NCBI RefSeq assembly: GCF_002234675.1
Contig: NC_019859.2
Location: 3,813,240 to 3,877,239 of the forward strand
Direction: 5' to 3'
Origin: Oryzias latipes
Taxonomy: Eukaryota; Chordata; Actinopteri; Beloniformes; Adrianichthyidae
Length of the DNA stretch: 64,000 nt
Shown piece by piece: positions 26,751-37,902 of the stretch (positions are counted from its first letter, which is position 1; each line of letters starts with the position of its first letter). The position numbers and the translations under genes are program-made. The notes below the pieces were generated by a model, which saw only the letters and a list, made by a program, of their open reading frames with translations, had not been told where the DNA came from and ran no database searches.

Positions 26751-27350
26751 CTTTAAAATCCCACTCCTACCATCGTGTGATCTTTTTCTAAAGCGTTCCC
26801 AGTTGTCTTTTAAGCATAGTTATGCCATTTTTAGGCAAAACCATAGAATCTGTGTTGTTTTTCTAGAACATAGTTTCTACAGAGCAGCAGGAGTTCATTA
26901 GAGATTTGCCTATGAGTTGAACGGAAGTAAGCCTCTGCTCATTTCCCATGATCCCTTTGTTTACATTCTCTCCTGCTGGCTGACACCCCCTCACACCCCC
27001 AATCTAACATTAGCGGTGCAACAAAAATTGAATATTGGAGATATCCAGTCGTACAATTTTGAGCCAGATTACAGCTCAGATGAGGAAAACAAAGATGGAT
27101 CTATTTCTTTGCAATTGGATGCATCAGAATGGAGCAGAGCGGGGAGCTTGTGACCCTGTGCTTGTAGACCCTGGAGTACTATTACAAGCTTTTTCAAATT
27201 CATTTTTTTTAACCTGAACCCGATTCAGGACAATTTGAGTAAAGAAATACTTACAAATATAATTTTAATTTTAGTTTTCTTCATTAATGTCTCCCATCAT
27301 GAGAGAGAGAACTCATTTAATACACCAGAAACACCATCTGTGGTCCAAGC
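26751..27350 (+). repeat. Family A repeat, copy 4
   Basis: Starts CTTTAAAATCCCACTCC. Contains CTCTCTCCTGCTGGCTGACA, CATTAGCGGTGCAACAAAAA, CAGCTCAGATGAGGAAAAC and ATGCATCAGAATGGAGCAGA. Right inverted end decayed. Confidence 0.8.
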
Positions 27351-27984
27351 TTATCCTACATATGCAAAACGTCACCAGCCCACAGATAATGGACTAATTT
27401 CACATACATACACATCTTTCTGTTTCACAAAGAATAGTTTTCTCCCATTCCCATGACCTCTTCCTTTTTAAAATCAATACGACCAATAACTGATCCTCAA
27501 TTCAAAATGTATGTAAAAACAAAATAACCCACCTGTGGCTAAAACAAAAGGCTGACGTTGAACATGAGACAAGCTAAAAGTCAAACTCCTATAATTAACC
27601 AAATGTTTGAACTACCAGAAGCAGGTGTGAAAACTGAAACCCAGCGTGAACATGGGAGAAGTGACAGAACAGAAGCCGAAACTATGAAATATAAGCTGAA
27701 CACAAAGCATGATTCAACCAAGACGTGTTTTTTCTTTCAGTGGTTACCACAGGAAGTTACTGTGATTTGACCTTGGTTCAACAGTGACCCAAAACTCTCC
27801 TTTGCCAGGACTTGGGATACAGAGACACTGGGAGGTGCCCTCATGTGGGGGCAGATAACTCACAGGTCCCAGGTGTTTTCCCATTCCGGTACCAACCAGG
27901 CACAACCCAGGTGATCATCCAAGAACAGGTGTGCCCGGAGCAAGAGCATCTGTGGGGGGGAAAAAAAGGAAAACCCTGAGAAAA

Positions 27985-28500
27985 ATGAACTAAAAAGAAT
28001 ATTTTCAACGCGTTCACAGTGGTCTTTTGTTAGGATTTTGTTGTTTTCAGCCCAAATAAAAGACACGTATGTCATTTTTAGGACATGTTTCTATAGAACG
28101 GCAGGAGTTCATGAGAAATTGACCTCTGAGTTGTGGGCGGGGTTCTTGGTCTGGAGCGCCCCCCCATCACCTATAAATGAGAGCTCTCTGTTTACACACT
28201 CCCAGTTGCTCACAGATTCCAGCTCAGATGAGAAAATCATGGATTGGTCTGCAAGTATGCATCAGTAGGGAGCAGAGCAGGGAGCTTGTGGCACACCCAG
28301 CGTATTTTCTACATCATGAAAACAATCCTTGTCCAACAGCATTTTTTCGTCTGCTCCGGATTCACAATAATTTGAATAAAGAAATACTCAGCAATGCAAA
28401 TTAGAGCTTAATTAGTTATATAAATGTCCGCAGTCATCAGAAAAAGGCCTCAAGAACATTTAAAAACACAATCTCCACTGGATTTTCATCTCAATGACTC
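27985..28500 (+). repeat. Family A repeat, copy 5
   Basis: Recognised from GGACATGTTTCTATAGAACG, GAGAGCTCTCTGTTTACACA, TTCCAGCTCAGATGAG, TTTTTTCGTCTGCTCC and AAAGAAATACTCAGCAATGC. Terminal inverted repeats are poorly preserved. Confidence 0.78.
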
Positions 28501-28655
28501 TTTGCTGGAGTCAGTGATGCCCCAGAAAAGCCTGTTATTGTTTAAATTCAGACGTTTTAACATGTTTTCATAATTTTCATTACACTGAGAATTCACGTTA
28601 GACCCTCATGCTTTTCCAGTTGAGTGGAGAAAATGTCAAAATGATCCACTTAGAG

Positions 28656-29728
28656 CAGGGGTCGGGAACCTTTTTGGCCAGGAGAGCCATAAACGCCACA
28701 TATTTTTAAATGTAATTTCGAAAGAGCCATACAATAATGTAGTGTCCCTTTCCCACACTAAGGCACGGAGACTTAACCTCTTTTAAGGTTCTTTATTCTG
28801 GTTACTGTAGACCACAACAAACGCCGTACAATTAATTCAGCAACTCCTGAATCTCTCCCGCCGAGACGAGAGCACTTCTCCCAACTTTATATTCCCCCGT
28901 CCTGCTCCAGCCCTCCCATTTCCTTATTCGGCCCATGGCTGAACCCCATTGGTCCAAACTACCTAACAACAGGCTGAGCGACAGAACTGAGGGCCAATCA
29001 GATCTCTGCTTGAACGATGCGTTCCATGAACTCCAGAACTTTTAACGCGGCCCAACAGCCAAGTTAAACTCAGTCCGCGACAATATGTTTAAAACTAAAT
29101 ATACAAATGAATGTGTGCATTTGATGTAATTTCAACATTTTTAAAGTCCAATAAGTCTGTGGATTCTTTTTAATAACATTGTTATACTGTTGCTAATAAA
29201 TGATGAGTATTTCTCGTGGTGGTTTGCTGATGGTCTAGTCTGGTTGATCCGTGGTGAGTTTCTGCTTCAAGCAGGCGTTGAGACTTTAAACGTGATCGTA
29301 GGTCTGAATGTTCTGTAGATGTGAGACAGACATGGAACCAAACACACACCCACGCTGCAGGAGTGACGGGCAGCGGGTTTACGTTTTTACCATCTCTGCG
29401 CGATTCACCTGCTGCCGGTCCCCCCCCACCCCCCACCCCCTCTGCTTTCTTCCTCACACATCCCGTCCCCAAAACTGCGCGCTCTTCCTCAGGGAGGCAA
29501 TTCAAAGGTTTCCGGGTGGTACAAACTCTGTGAAATAATAGATAACAGTAAACTGATAGTTTTTTCTCCAAGCACCGCTACTACTGCGCGCCTCTGGCAT
29601 TGCATCGCGCCCGAGAAGGACTGGTCTAATGAAAAAAAAAAAAGTATAATTAAGGATTTGTCTGCGAGCCACATGTGACCATCAAAAGAGCCATATATGG
29701 CTCGCGAGCCATAGGTTCCCGACCCCTG
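28656..29728. mobile_element. hAT-type non-autonomous transposon with perfect 8-bp target duplication
   Basis: Inverted ends CAGGGGTCGGGAACC (28656) and GGTTCCCGACCCCTG (to 29728) are flanked by identical 8-bp direct repeats ACTTAGAG (28648-28655 and 29729-29736), the hallmark of hAT insertion. The ends also contain the typical AGAGCCAT motifs. It encodes no recognisable transposase. It is 1073 bp because a 345-bp solo LTR is inserted; about 724 bp without it. Confidence 0.92.
28738..29082 (-). mobile_element. Solo LTR nested in the hAT element
   Basis: A 345-bp insertion that splits the hAT motif ACAATATG. Read on the minus strand it begins TGTCGCGGACTGAG and ends GGGACACTACA (TG...CA). It has a TATA-like AATATAAAG about 190 nt in and AATAAA about 285 nt in, the order expected for U3-R-U5. 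Flanks are ATAA and ATAT, a 4-bp target duplication with one mismatch. There are no internal retroelement genes, so it is a recombined solo LTR. The Gypsy- or BEL-type class is not determined. Confidence 0.75.
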
Positions 29729-29736
29729 ACTTAGAG

Positions 29737-30454
29737 TCTTCCTCCTCAGTCTGCGTTGGATGGGTGCGAGTTTCAACAAGTGAAGGATGAAAGCTGACAC
29801 TCACGCTAAGGAGAAACAACATCAAGAAAAGGAGCTCGCTCGCTGTGATGAGGAAAAGCCTGCGCATTAGACAGATTGCAGACACTCTTGACTTAAATTA
29901 ATCAGCTAGTGGCTTCCTGTTGGAGCTGAGGAGGATGTTAGATGACATCAGTCTGCTGAAATGTTGCAGAGGATGAGGCCATGCAAATCTACACAAAACC
30001 CCTCAGTTTTTCCACCTCAAAGGGGAGCGTTTTTTTTCCTGATACAACCCAAGAAAGACAACCAGGAAAAAAAGAGAGAAATTGGAATGAACTGATTTTT
30101 TGGTTTGAGGGTTGATTTCTATTTACTTTGTGTATTATGAATGTTAGATACAGTCTCCAGATGCTTGGCTGTGATTGGTGCGGCAGGAAAAAACCCCAAA
30201 GATTAGCTCTTGCTAGCAAGAGCATTCAGCCTTCCTCTTTATCAGCCTTAGGCTTATCAGCCTTCTTTTTATCTTTACCTCTTTCACCTGTTTTTAGGCT
30301 AAGATGTTATGTATCATTTTGAGATTTGTTTTAAAATGATTCTTCAGCTTTAATTATTTTAAAGATTGTTTGATGATTAAAATTAAAGGAAAATGTTGCT
30401 TTTGTTGCATTTCTTTTTAATTGTCCCTTTGTTTTAGGAAACAAAATCTCTGTA
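29737..30454. other. No gene seen
   Basis: Spacer after the hAT element. The short tandem-like phrase CTTATCAGCCTTAGGCTTAT (about 30239-30265) is the only local repeat. Confidence 0.5.
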
Positions 30455-30556
30455 ATGGCATTGGACCTTAGTGAGTTGGATTCCATCCCAGAGCAGAAAT
30501 GTGCAATACTACCGATTGCTGAGGTGCTTCTTGGTCACCTCTCCAAGTCATTCTAA
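30455..30556 (+). other. Small open segment behind a splice-acceptor-like site, unassigned
   Basis: A pyrimidine-rich acceptor (CCTTTGTTTTAG, ending 30437) precedes an open stretch containing an ATG at 30455 and 33 codons (MALDLSELDSIPEQKCAILP…) to a TAA. The composition looks protein-like, but no family is recognised and no partner exon is evident. It is recorded only as a possible terminal exon or chance ORF. Confidence 0.12.
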
Positions 30557-30584
30557 TCAGGAGGGGGCAAAAAAAAGGCATTCT

Positions 30585-30875
30585 GAAAAGGATTTGTGAT
30601 GTATAGAAAATACACTGAGCAGGCTACAAGCTCCCATCTTAGCTCCAAGAGGGAAAGGAAAAGGGGGTGGGGTTGCTCTGGACCAATAGTCCCGCCCACA
30701 ACTCAGAGGCAAATATCAAATGAACTCCTGCTGCTTTGCAGGAACTATGTCCTGAAAACCAAAGTTTTTTTATTTTTTATTTCAGCTAAAAACAGCATAA
30801 TCCCATAAAATACCACTGGTAACGCTTTGAAAATGGATCAAAAGATGATCGGAGTTGGACTTTAAAAAATTCTGT
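30585..30875 (-). repeat. Family A repeat, copy 6 (truncated)
   Basis: Ends GATCAAAAGATGATCGGAGT. Contains GGGTTGCTCTGGACCAATAG and AATGAACTCCTGCTGC-like landmarks. The far end and tail are missing. Confidence 0.75.
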
Positions 30876-31049
30876 CTTGATGAGATGCGCTTCAGACCAG
30901 TGACGGAACTAAGTCCTCATATATACCAGACAAACGGAAATAGAAAAACTTAAAGATTCACTGTTAGTAGAGGAATTTTCAGTCAAATGATTGATTTAAC
31001 AAACCAGTTTCTGTCAAAGTTGAGTCCATAGTTCTGCTTGACATGTTGA

Positions 31050-31650
31050 TGATCAAAGTCCCATTTTTCCAATGTAAAAATCATTACCAGTGGTCTTTTA
31101 ATCATGATTATGCAGTCTTTGGCTAAAACCTAAAAGTCTGAGTCGTTTTTTCTGCAGAACAGAAATTCGCTTTTGGGTTGTGGGTGGGACTTTTGGCGCT
31201 GAAGTTAGCCTATCCAATTTCCCAGCATGCTTTTGTTTACCCTCTCTCCAGCTAGCGGCAAGCGCCTCACAATCCCAAGCTAACGTTGGCGTAGAAAAAA
31301 ACAAAACAAAACAAAAAACGGCGAGCAAATCGAAGCTATCCAGCCGCACATTTTAGGATCAGATGGCAGCTCAGATGAGGACATGAAAAAGTGCATCCAT
31401 CTATTTGTCTCCAAGTGGAGGGTTTCAAATTGTAGCAGAGAAAACTTGAATTTGGCCCCGCCCACAGCAGCAACTGCCTCATAATTCCGAGCTTTTTTAA
31501 GCATACGGTTTTCATCTTCTACTGATCAAACGCAATTTAAATAAAGTAATACTCAGAATCGCTGTTTTAATCTTAAATTCTTTTATAAATTTCCTCCATT
31601 ATGAGAAACATGCTACAAGAACATGCTAACTGGGTTTTTAAGTATGATGT
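31050..31650 (+). repeat. Family A repeat, copy 7
   Basis: Landmarks: CCAGTGGTCTTTTAATCATG, CTCTCTCCAGCTAGCGGCA, GGCGAGCAA, CAGCTCAGATGAGGACATG, AATAAAGTAATACTCAG. Ends are degenerate. Confidence 0.75.
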
Positions 31651-32180
31651 AACTATAGTAACTATGTCTGTTCTGCCTTTCCAAGTGCATATAACTGCAG
31701 AGCTTGATTTTTAGAAGTTTTTTTTTCAAAAGCTGAGTGAGGCTCTCAGTATTGACAGAAGCTCATTACTATCATCTTGTAACAAGCCATCTGCTGCGGT
31801 CTCACCATTTGTTGACATTCTCACAAGCGGATTGGTTTTCCAGTAGGTCGTGAACATAAACGACAAAGCCTCCATTCACAGCATGTTGCCAACAGAAGGT
31901 GTGTCGACATAGCCTGGTCTCCACCTTTTGCTTCAGGACAATCTACCTGCAATCCTTCCATTGTTCTCTGCTAGACGCTTTCCCACGTCGTCCTAATTCA
32001 GTATTTTTCCGTTTTCCTGCACCTGCTGGTGGGATTGTTTACAGCTCAAGTACCACGGACCTCAGTAAAGTTGCCCTTGGTTCCTGTCTTCCTGTTTTCA
32101 CTGTACAGAGTGTATGTAGCCGACTTTGGGTTTGTGCCTGGTCAGTTACTGAGCCAGGTGTCCATCCAAGAGGCATCATT

Positions 32181-32285
32181 ATGAAGACATTGTTCACTTT
32201 TCTGATTTTGGCATCATTGCTGTCCTCATTGTGTTCTGGTCTTTCCATCACAAAGCAAACGGAGCTGCATTTCTTGAACTACTAA
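32181..32285 (+). other. Small ORF with signal-peptide-like sequence, unassigned
   Basis: 34 codons from ATG at 32181. The first 22 residues (basic K2, then a run of Leu/Ile/Phe/Ala, then SLCSG) look like a secretory signal peptide, but only about 12 residues follow before the stop. There is no donor site that would clearly extend it and no recognised family. It could be a first exon, a tiny secreted peptide or chance. Confidence 0.12.
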
Positions 32286-32414
32286 CATTTTAAACTCTGC
32301 TCTCAGAACCACTAGACGCAGCCAATGAACCTGATGAGACATTTCTGCACTGAAAAACAGAGAAACTGATGAAAACTGCTATGATTGCTGCATGTGTTCT
32401 GTATTCATTTAACA

Positions 32415-32760
32415 ACACTGACGGTATATGAAAACTGGACTGATGGATTTTGACGTCACCCATAGAAAATAGTTTACTTCCCACTCCAACCAAATAAAGT
32501 CGCCACTTTTGCGTAATACAGACGCCGCCATGTTTGATGATGTCGTCAGTAAGCAGGGATAGGTCAGAGTTGGTCTGAGTCATCATTTCTATGGCAACCA
32601 CTCTCGCCACCAGGAGTGAGCTTGTTGGAGGCCACACCCCTACCACTAGAAAGGTGGGCTACACTAAATTTTTCAAATGTTTTGAACGTCAGACATGGGG
32701 ACCAGGCACTACCTGCTTTTATGAACGATTCTGATTGGTCGGTTTATAATAAATAACTTG
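32415..32760 (-). repeat. Family C MITE-like repeat, copy 1
   Basis: Inverted relative to copy 2: ACGGTATATGAAAACTGGAC, then TGACGTCACCCATAGAAAAT and AGGAGTGAGCTTGTTGGAGG. The far end is degenerate near 32740-32760. Confidence 0.7.
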
Positions 32761-33576
32761 CACTACAGAAAAAATATATATCAGTCAGATGGTAAGCCAA
32801 TTCAGTCAAAACTGCATCTTGTTCCCAGGCAGCTGGTTAGCTTAAAGAGCCCCTATCATGGTAAATCAACTTTTTGAGCTTTCAAATGTATTATAATGTT
32901 CATTCCTCTCGAAAATAAACTTCAGAGATATTTTGAACCATTCACACATTTCTGAGTGTTCTTCCAAAAACCTCCCAACCCACAGAACTGAGCGGGTTCT
33001 CACCAACTGATGTAGATAAGTGGGGAACAGCCCCTTCCAGGAAGACTCCGCACTGCCAGCACCACCCCCAGGCTAACACCCACACCCACTTTCTCCGCAA
33101 AAAAACTTTCCTTTTACATTCACAAATGGACATCCATCTCTGAAAACGTTTGGACGTTGTTTGTTTTGGTGGGTGAAATGCAAACACGCTGCAGAGGCCG
33201 ACCCAAGGTTGACGTCGTGAAATGGGCGGCACCCACTAGGAGCAAATGGCGGTGTCTCAGAGATAGAGTCACCTTACTTCTGGGTTGGAAAAGAACTCAG
33301 GAAAATGCACCAACTAATATTTAATTTAAAAAAAATGTGTTCTTCTTTGTGCCAAAGGTTTATTATCACATACCGGTACATTGTTTACTATGAAAGGCTT
33401 AAGAATAGCATGGTGTCGGCCCTTCAAACCAAATCCCAGCATCGTGTTAAACATTTCACCCATTCAAAGTCAGCGGAATTATCCTGCTGTGCAAATGCCC
33501 CTAAATTAATATGATTATTAAAAGCTGAAATGCTTTAACCTCAGTCGTTCACTTGGGTTTCACACAAACCCTTAAC

Positions 33577-36044
33577 ATGGAAACTCACTTCTTGACAGAA
33601 CGACGTGCACAGCAGCAGGTTTGTGTTCGCAGTAGGTGAAGGTGTAGGGCCTCACAGCAGGGAAGTGACTGTTGTTGAATTCAGAGTGAGGATTGCTGTT
33701 GAGTTTCACATGAGTCTTTCTGTTCCTGCTTTTATTTTGGTTCAGATTAAAGGGCTGAATTGGAAACACCTGATGAAACTCTGATGCAAACCAGACTGGA
33801 TTTTCCACTCTCTGCCGGAGGTTGTTCTGGAATAAATACACAGACTTGCGTCTGATCACACATGTTTTACTAAATAAAAAGCTTTTTGATGCCTGCATCC
33901 TTCCAAGAACAAATTTAGCGTAATGTGAATATTTCCTCATTTTCCTTTTTTTCCACCTCTTTCATGTTTGTTCAGAGCATGGATCATGGTTCCCCTCAGG
34001 CTCGTGACGACAAATGTAATCCATTACTGATAAACTCTATCCAGCCACATATCAATAAGAAATGTGAACACAAAGAACACATACTTGTAAGCATCCTCAA
34101 AGGCTACAGATACAATTTAAACTACTTTGACACCTCTGTGGGAAACTTGTCAGATATTCTTCTCTTTCCTATTTTTTCAGGGACACTGGTGGACATTTTT
34201 TGTGTTTTTAACCTCCACATGGTCTAATTTAAGTGCTGCTTTCTATTATTTCTTTTAGCTTTTATTTATTTATTTTATTTATCCATTCATTCTTCTTCGG
34301 AACTCACCAATTCTGCTGCAAATTTCAATATGACTAGACAAAAAAACTGTCAAATTACCTCAAACAAAAATAGCTCTTGGGTTTAATTAAGAGTCTAACA
34401 GCTAAAATTGAAAATATTATTACAGTATTCAATTGACAGTGAAACCACTTTCAAAAAAAATATTATGCACATTATTTAGGAATATCCTGGGTGTGCCTAG
34501 TTGAACATACCAGTGACTCCGTGCTGAGAAAGTGTTGAGGTTGCATTTTTGTCTGATGTAAAACCACTTGACTGTATATGAGAACTGGACTGAGTGATCC
34601 CTTTCCCCTGGCATTCCAAACAGGAAGTTCCCGCTGGTTCCAAGACGCCAAAATCCCATTGACTTCTATAGAGAAATAAACAGCTGTTACTCAGTCATGT
34701 TATTGGTCAAAATAACCAATCTTGCTCAAATAGATAGTCATTCTATTATAAACTGACCAATCAGATTCCTCAATAAAAGTATGAGGTCTCATGTCCAATG
34801 TTTGACAGATTTTACATTTATCACTTCTGACGGCATCTGGTTTCAACGTCCGTCTCACAAAAACAGGCCGACTGAACTGGCTTAAACCTTTGGATCCTGA
34901 AGTAAGCCATTTTCTATGGGTGATGTCACACTAACTCTGTCCAGTTTTCACATACAGTCTATGGTTTTGATAAAGGTTATTCCAGGATGGGTAAAGAAAC
35001 CTTGACTGTAACTCAGATGTTCTGTTCATGCATGACTTGTGTCACAGCTGGAGATGAGGGAGGAACGTGGTTTGAACAGTCAAAGGTCGATATTGCTGTC
35101 AGTTAGTCTCACATTCCATAATCTTGTGTACCTAAAAATCACTTTCTTTTATTTTATTTTCCTAAGCAAACTGCATCACTGCTGTCCAACCTGCGGGATT
35201 TAGAACTGAAATTGAGTTTAGATGAGAGCCTCCACTGTCAAGAACTGATGAGATAATTCTTATTAAGAACTCAAGTTTCTAATAAGCATCACATGAAATG
35301 TTATCAGAAATATGTTTTTAACATTTTTGAAAATGTCTCTTTTTCATATAATTCATCCATAAAAAATCTGTTTTAGTGTCATCCATAACAAAATTACTAA
35401 CATTTTTTTCACCACTAATTTGCTGCGAAACAATCCCTCTTTTGTGAGTCTGCACAGAAGGAGCAAACTCTTCCAGGAGGGAGGATCCATCTTCCTTCCA
35501 GGAAATTGTTAAGTGTTTTTCCTGGAAACAGCCTGGGCAGGAAGTATGACTGCACACTAACCCACTGACCCTCTTTTGTTTCTCGTCTGTTTTTATTTTC
35601 AGCTATTTAAAAGCCGTGGATTCTTCTCCAGACAACAGTATGCTGGATGGAAGTCAGTAGTAGTTAATAAATCTGTGTTTCAACAAATGAACCTATCAGT
35701 CCTTTCTTTTATTGTTTTTAAATGCCTTTTTTCACAGAACATGTAACCTTCAAGTACTAGAAATGCTTCAATAGATTGTGTTCTTATACTTCAACAAAAA
35801 ACCCAAACTCTTACAGGGATCCCAGCTAAAAAGGCTGATATCAAAAGACAAAATTCAAAGAGTTTGGCTTTGAAATTTTTCTGCTCAGATGGCAGCAACA
35901 TTAGAGTCAGCAGGGAGGATGCAAAAACTCCAGCAACAAGCTGTCTTTACTAGACTCAGGCTGTGCACAGTGAGGAAGACTGTACGTCAACACGCAGGAA
36001 GCCAGAGCTCGGAGTTTCCATTGCACAACCCTGAACATCAATAA
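33577..36044 (+). other. Candidate unrecognised 4-exon gene (about 120 codons)
   Basis: I do not recognise this product. Four plus-strand open segments bounded by splice-like sites can be chained, all in phase 0: 33577-33618 (METHFLTERRAQQQ, donor GTTTGT), 33976-34086 (37 codons, strong pyrimidine-tract acceptor, donor GTAAGC), 35603-35656 (18 codons, very good acceptor, donor GTAGTA) and 35889-36044 (51 codons from MAATLESAGRMQKLQQQ to a stop that overlaps AATAAA at 36040). The 35603 exon could instead be terminal in another frame, ending LDGSQ with AATAAA at 35666. A competing 122-codon open frame runs on the minus strand (33572-33940). Family C repeats interrupt the introns. Chance remains quite possible because there is no similarity support. 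Confidence 0.22.
34567..34965 (+). repeat. Family C MITE-like repeat, copy 2
   Basis: Ends GACTGTATATGAGAACTGGAC and GTCCAGTTTTCACATACAGTC are imperfect inverted repeats about 400 bp apart. Inside: GACTTCTATAGAGAAATAAA and TTTTCTATGGGTGATGTCAC. No coding capacity. Confidence 0.78.
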
Positions 36045-36521
36045 AAACGTGTAATACAAGGATGAGAATATCCACGTGAAACTGAAGTGACAGGAACACA
36101 AACCTGTACGTACACCTGTTCAGTCTGCCTTTGAGTTTGAGTTCAGTCTGGTTCTCTCATCAGAAGAGCTTCCTAAATGAAAGCTTATGTTGATTGGATT
36201 TCTGTTTCAATGAAAATGTTTGTATTTGTGCATGTGTAGCTGTACAAACATTTAGATTGTATGATTGTGGCATATTGGTGAAACTGAAGTAAATTTTTCT
36301 ATCTGTGTAGACTTATCCTTGTTTTTTTGGACGATTAGTATGATGGGGGAGTCCGTTCCTTTTTGGTTAATGTTGGTAAATGTTTGTTCTAAAGAAGGAA
36401 AAGGTGACATTTTAAAGAAAGAAAAGTTCTACTTAAACTTAATCTTCAACATTTAGTTAGAAAAGCAAATGTTTTTTAGGTTATCAAAACTCTTTACAGT
36501 GTCCTGCTCTCTTAGTACAGC

Positions 36522-36856
36522 GCATTGACTGTTTAAGCACTGGACTAAGTGGCTCCTCCCCCTTCGTGTTTCAAACAGGAAGTGTTTGCTGGCTTCAAGA
36601 AATCAAAATCCTATAGACTTCTATAGAGAAATAAACAGCTATTATTCATTCTATTGGTCAGAAGAACCATTCTTGATCTGCCATCTTATTTACTTCATGC
36701 AGACTTGGACCAATCACTGCTTACTGACAGCGTCTGGCTCCAACATGTTGAAAAATGGCGACTGAATTGACTTCATTTGGTTGGAGGTGGAAGTAAACCA
36801 TATGTTATGGATGATGTCACACTCACTCGCTCCATTCTCATGTACAGTCAGTGGTG
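36522..36856 (+). repeat. Family C MITE-like repeat, copy 3
   Basis: Shares GACTTCTATAGAGAAATAAA, AACAGGAAGT and GATGATGTCACACTCACTC with copy 2. The right end is CTCATGTACAGTCAGTGG. The left end has decayed (GACTGTTTAAGCACTGGAC). Confidence 0.75.
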
Positions 36857-37184
36857 CAGTGTGTTCTGCCAGAGCAGTGAATCACATTGACTTTGTTAAC
36901 GGAGAGTATAGCTTCACAGAGCGTTCTTGAGATATGAGATCAAGAAAAGACATTTCCTGACATCCAAAGAGGTGACAGCCTCTAAAGGCAGAGGAGGGGA
37001 AAAAGGGTGGGATCTGCTTTAGTTTTGCTTTTATGATGCAAATTCTTTCAGAAACGCTTTGGAAAAAGTGAACCCAGAAAAATATTTAATATGCATATTA
37101 AACACAGTGTGCTGAGTTTATTTATCTGCTTTATTATGATTTGTGTTGAAGATCTTTTTTTTCTCCTGAAAAATGTCTTATTTA

Positions 37185-37693
37185 AGGTCTCACTCTGATC
37201 ATTTTTGGATTTATTTTCAAAGAGTTCCCATTGATTTTTAAAGATTGTGCCATTTTAAGTTCATTAGAAATTTGACTCTGACTAGCCCGGCTCGATCTCC
37301 CGTCACGTATCTGTTCACACTCTCTCCTGCTAGCATCGTCCCTCACACTCCTAACCTAAGATTAGCGGTGCAGAAAAATCTGAGCCGTCCAGCTGCACAG
37401 TTTAGATCCAGAATCCAGCTCAGACGAGGAAAACCAAGACATTCATGGATGCATCAGAATGGAGCAGACTGGGAGCTTGTGGGCGCCCAGCGTATATTCT
37501 ATGTCATGAATAATCTCTTTTTCAAACAGCAATTTTCTTCTGCTCCTGATTCACAGTGATTTGAATAAAGAAATACCCAGCAAGGCAATTTGAAGCTTAA
37601 TTTTCTTTACATGTGTCCATCTTCTTCAGAAAAATCCCACAAGAACGTGTTGTAAAAACACCAAGAACACAATTTTCATTGGAGTGTGTCTTT
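37185..37693 (+). repeat. Family A repeat, copy 8
   Basis: Starts AAGGTCTCACTCTGATCATT and ends CATTGGAGTGTGTCTTTAA, so both inverted ends are present. A family B MITE directly adjoins its right end. Confidence 0.82.
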
Positions 37694-37902
37694 AACCCTT
37701 GTGCTACCTTAGATGACCCCACCCTTCCATTGACTGGGTCTCCCTACCATGACAAAGGTGGATAAAGGTGGAAAGATTTCATGTAATCCATGGACACCAG
37801 TGAAGATCACAAATCATTGAAGAAAAAAGGTTCAGCGCACTGTCTAGTGGGTCTAGATGACCCAACTCCCAATGTTAAAGTGCCTAGGATAGCACAAGGG
37901 TC
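37692..37902. mobile_element. Family B MITE copy 3, abutting a family A repeat
   Basis: A full-length copy in opposite orientation to the one at 18449 (CTTGTGCTACC at left, CCTAGGATAGCACAAGGG at right; shared ATCCATGGACACCAGTG inside). The left TTAA coincides with the last bases of the family A copy ending at 37693. The right TTAA has decayed to TCAC. Confidence 0.78.

Noticed and set aside
29182-29571. 129-codon minus-strand frame
   Set aside because: Falls inside the hAT element and does not resemble a transposase; GC-rich low-complexity segment.
31899-32285. 128-codon plus-strand frame
   Set aside because: No similarity or promoter; only its last part (signal-peptide-like) was kept as a weak observation.
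33572-33940. 122-codon minus-strand frame with protein-like composition
   Set aside because: No recognised family and no clear upstream exons; mentioned only as a competitor to the plus-strand model.
35318-35557. 79-codon minus-strand frame that looks protein-like
   Set aside because: Two different frames look equally plausible, there is no relative I can name, and no partner exons fit well.
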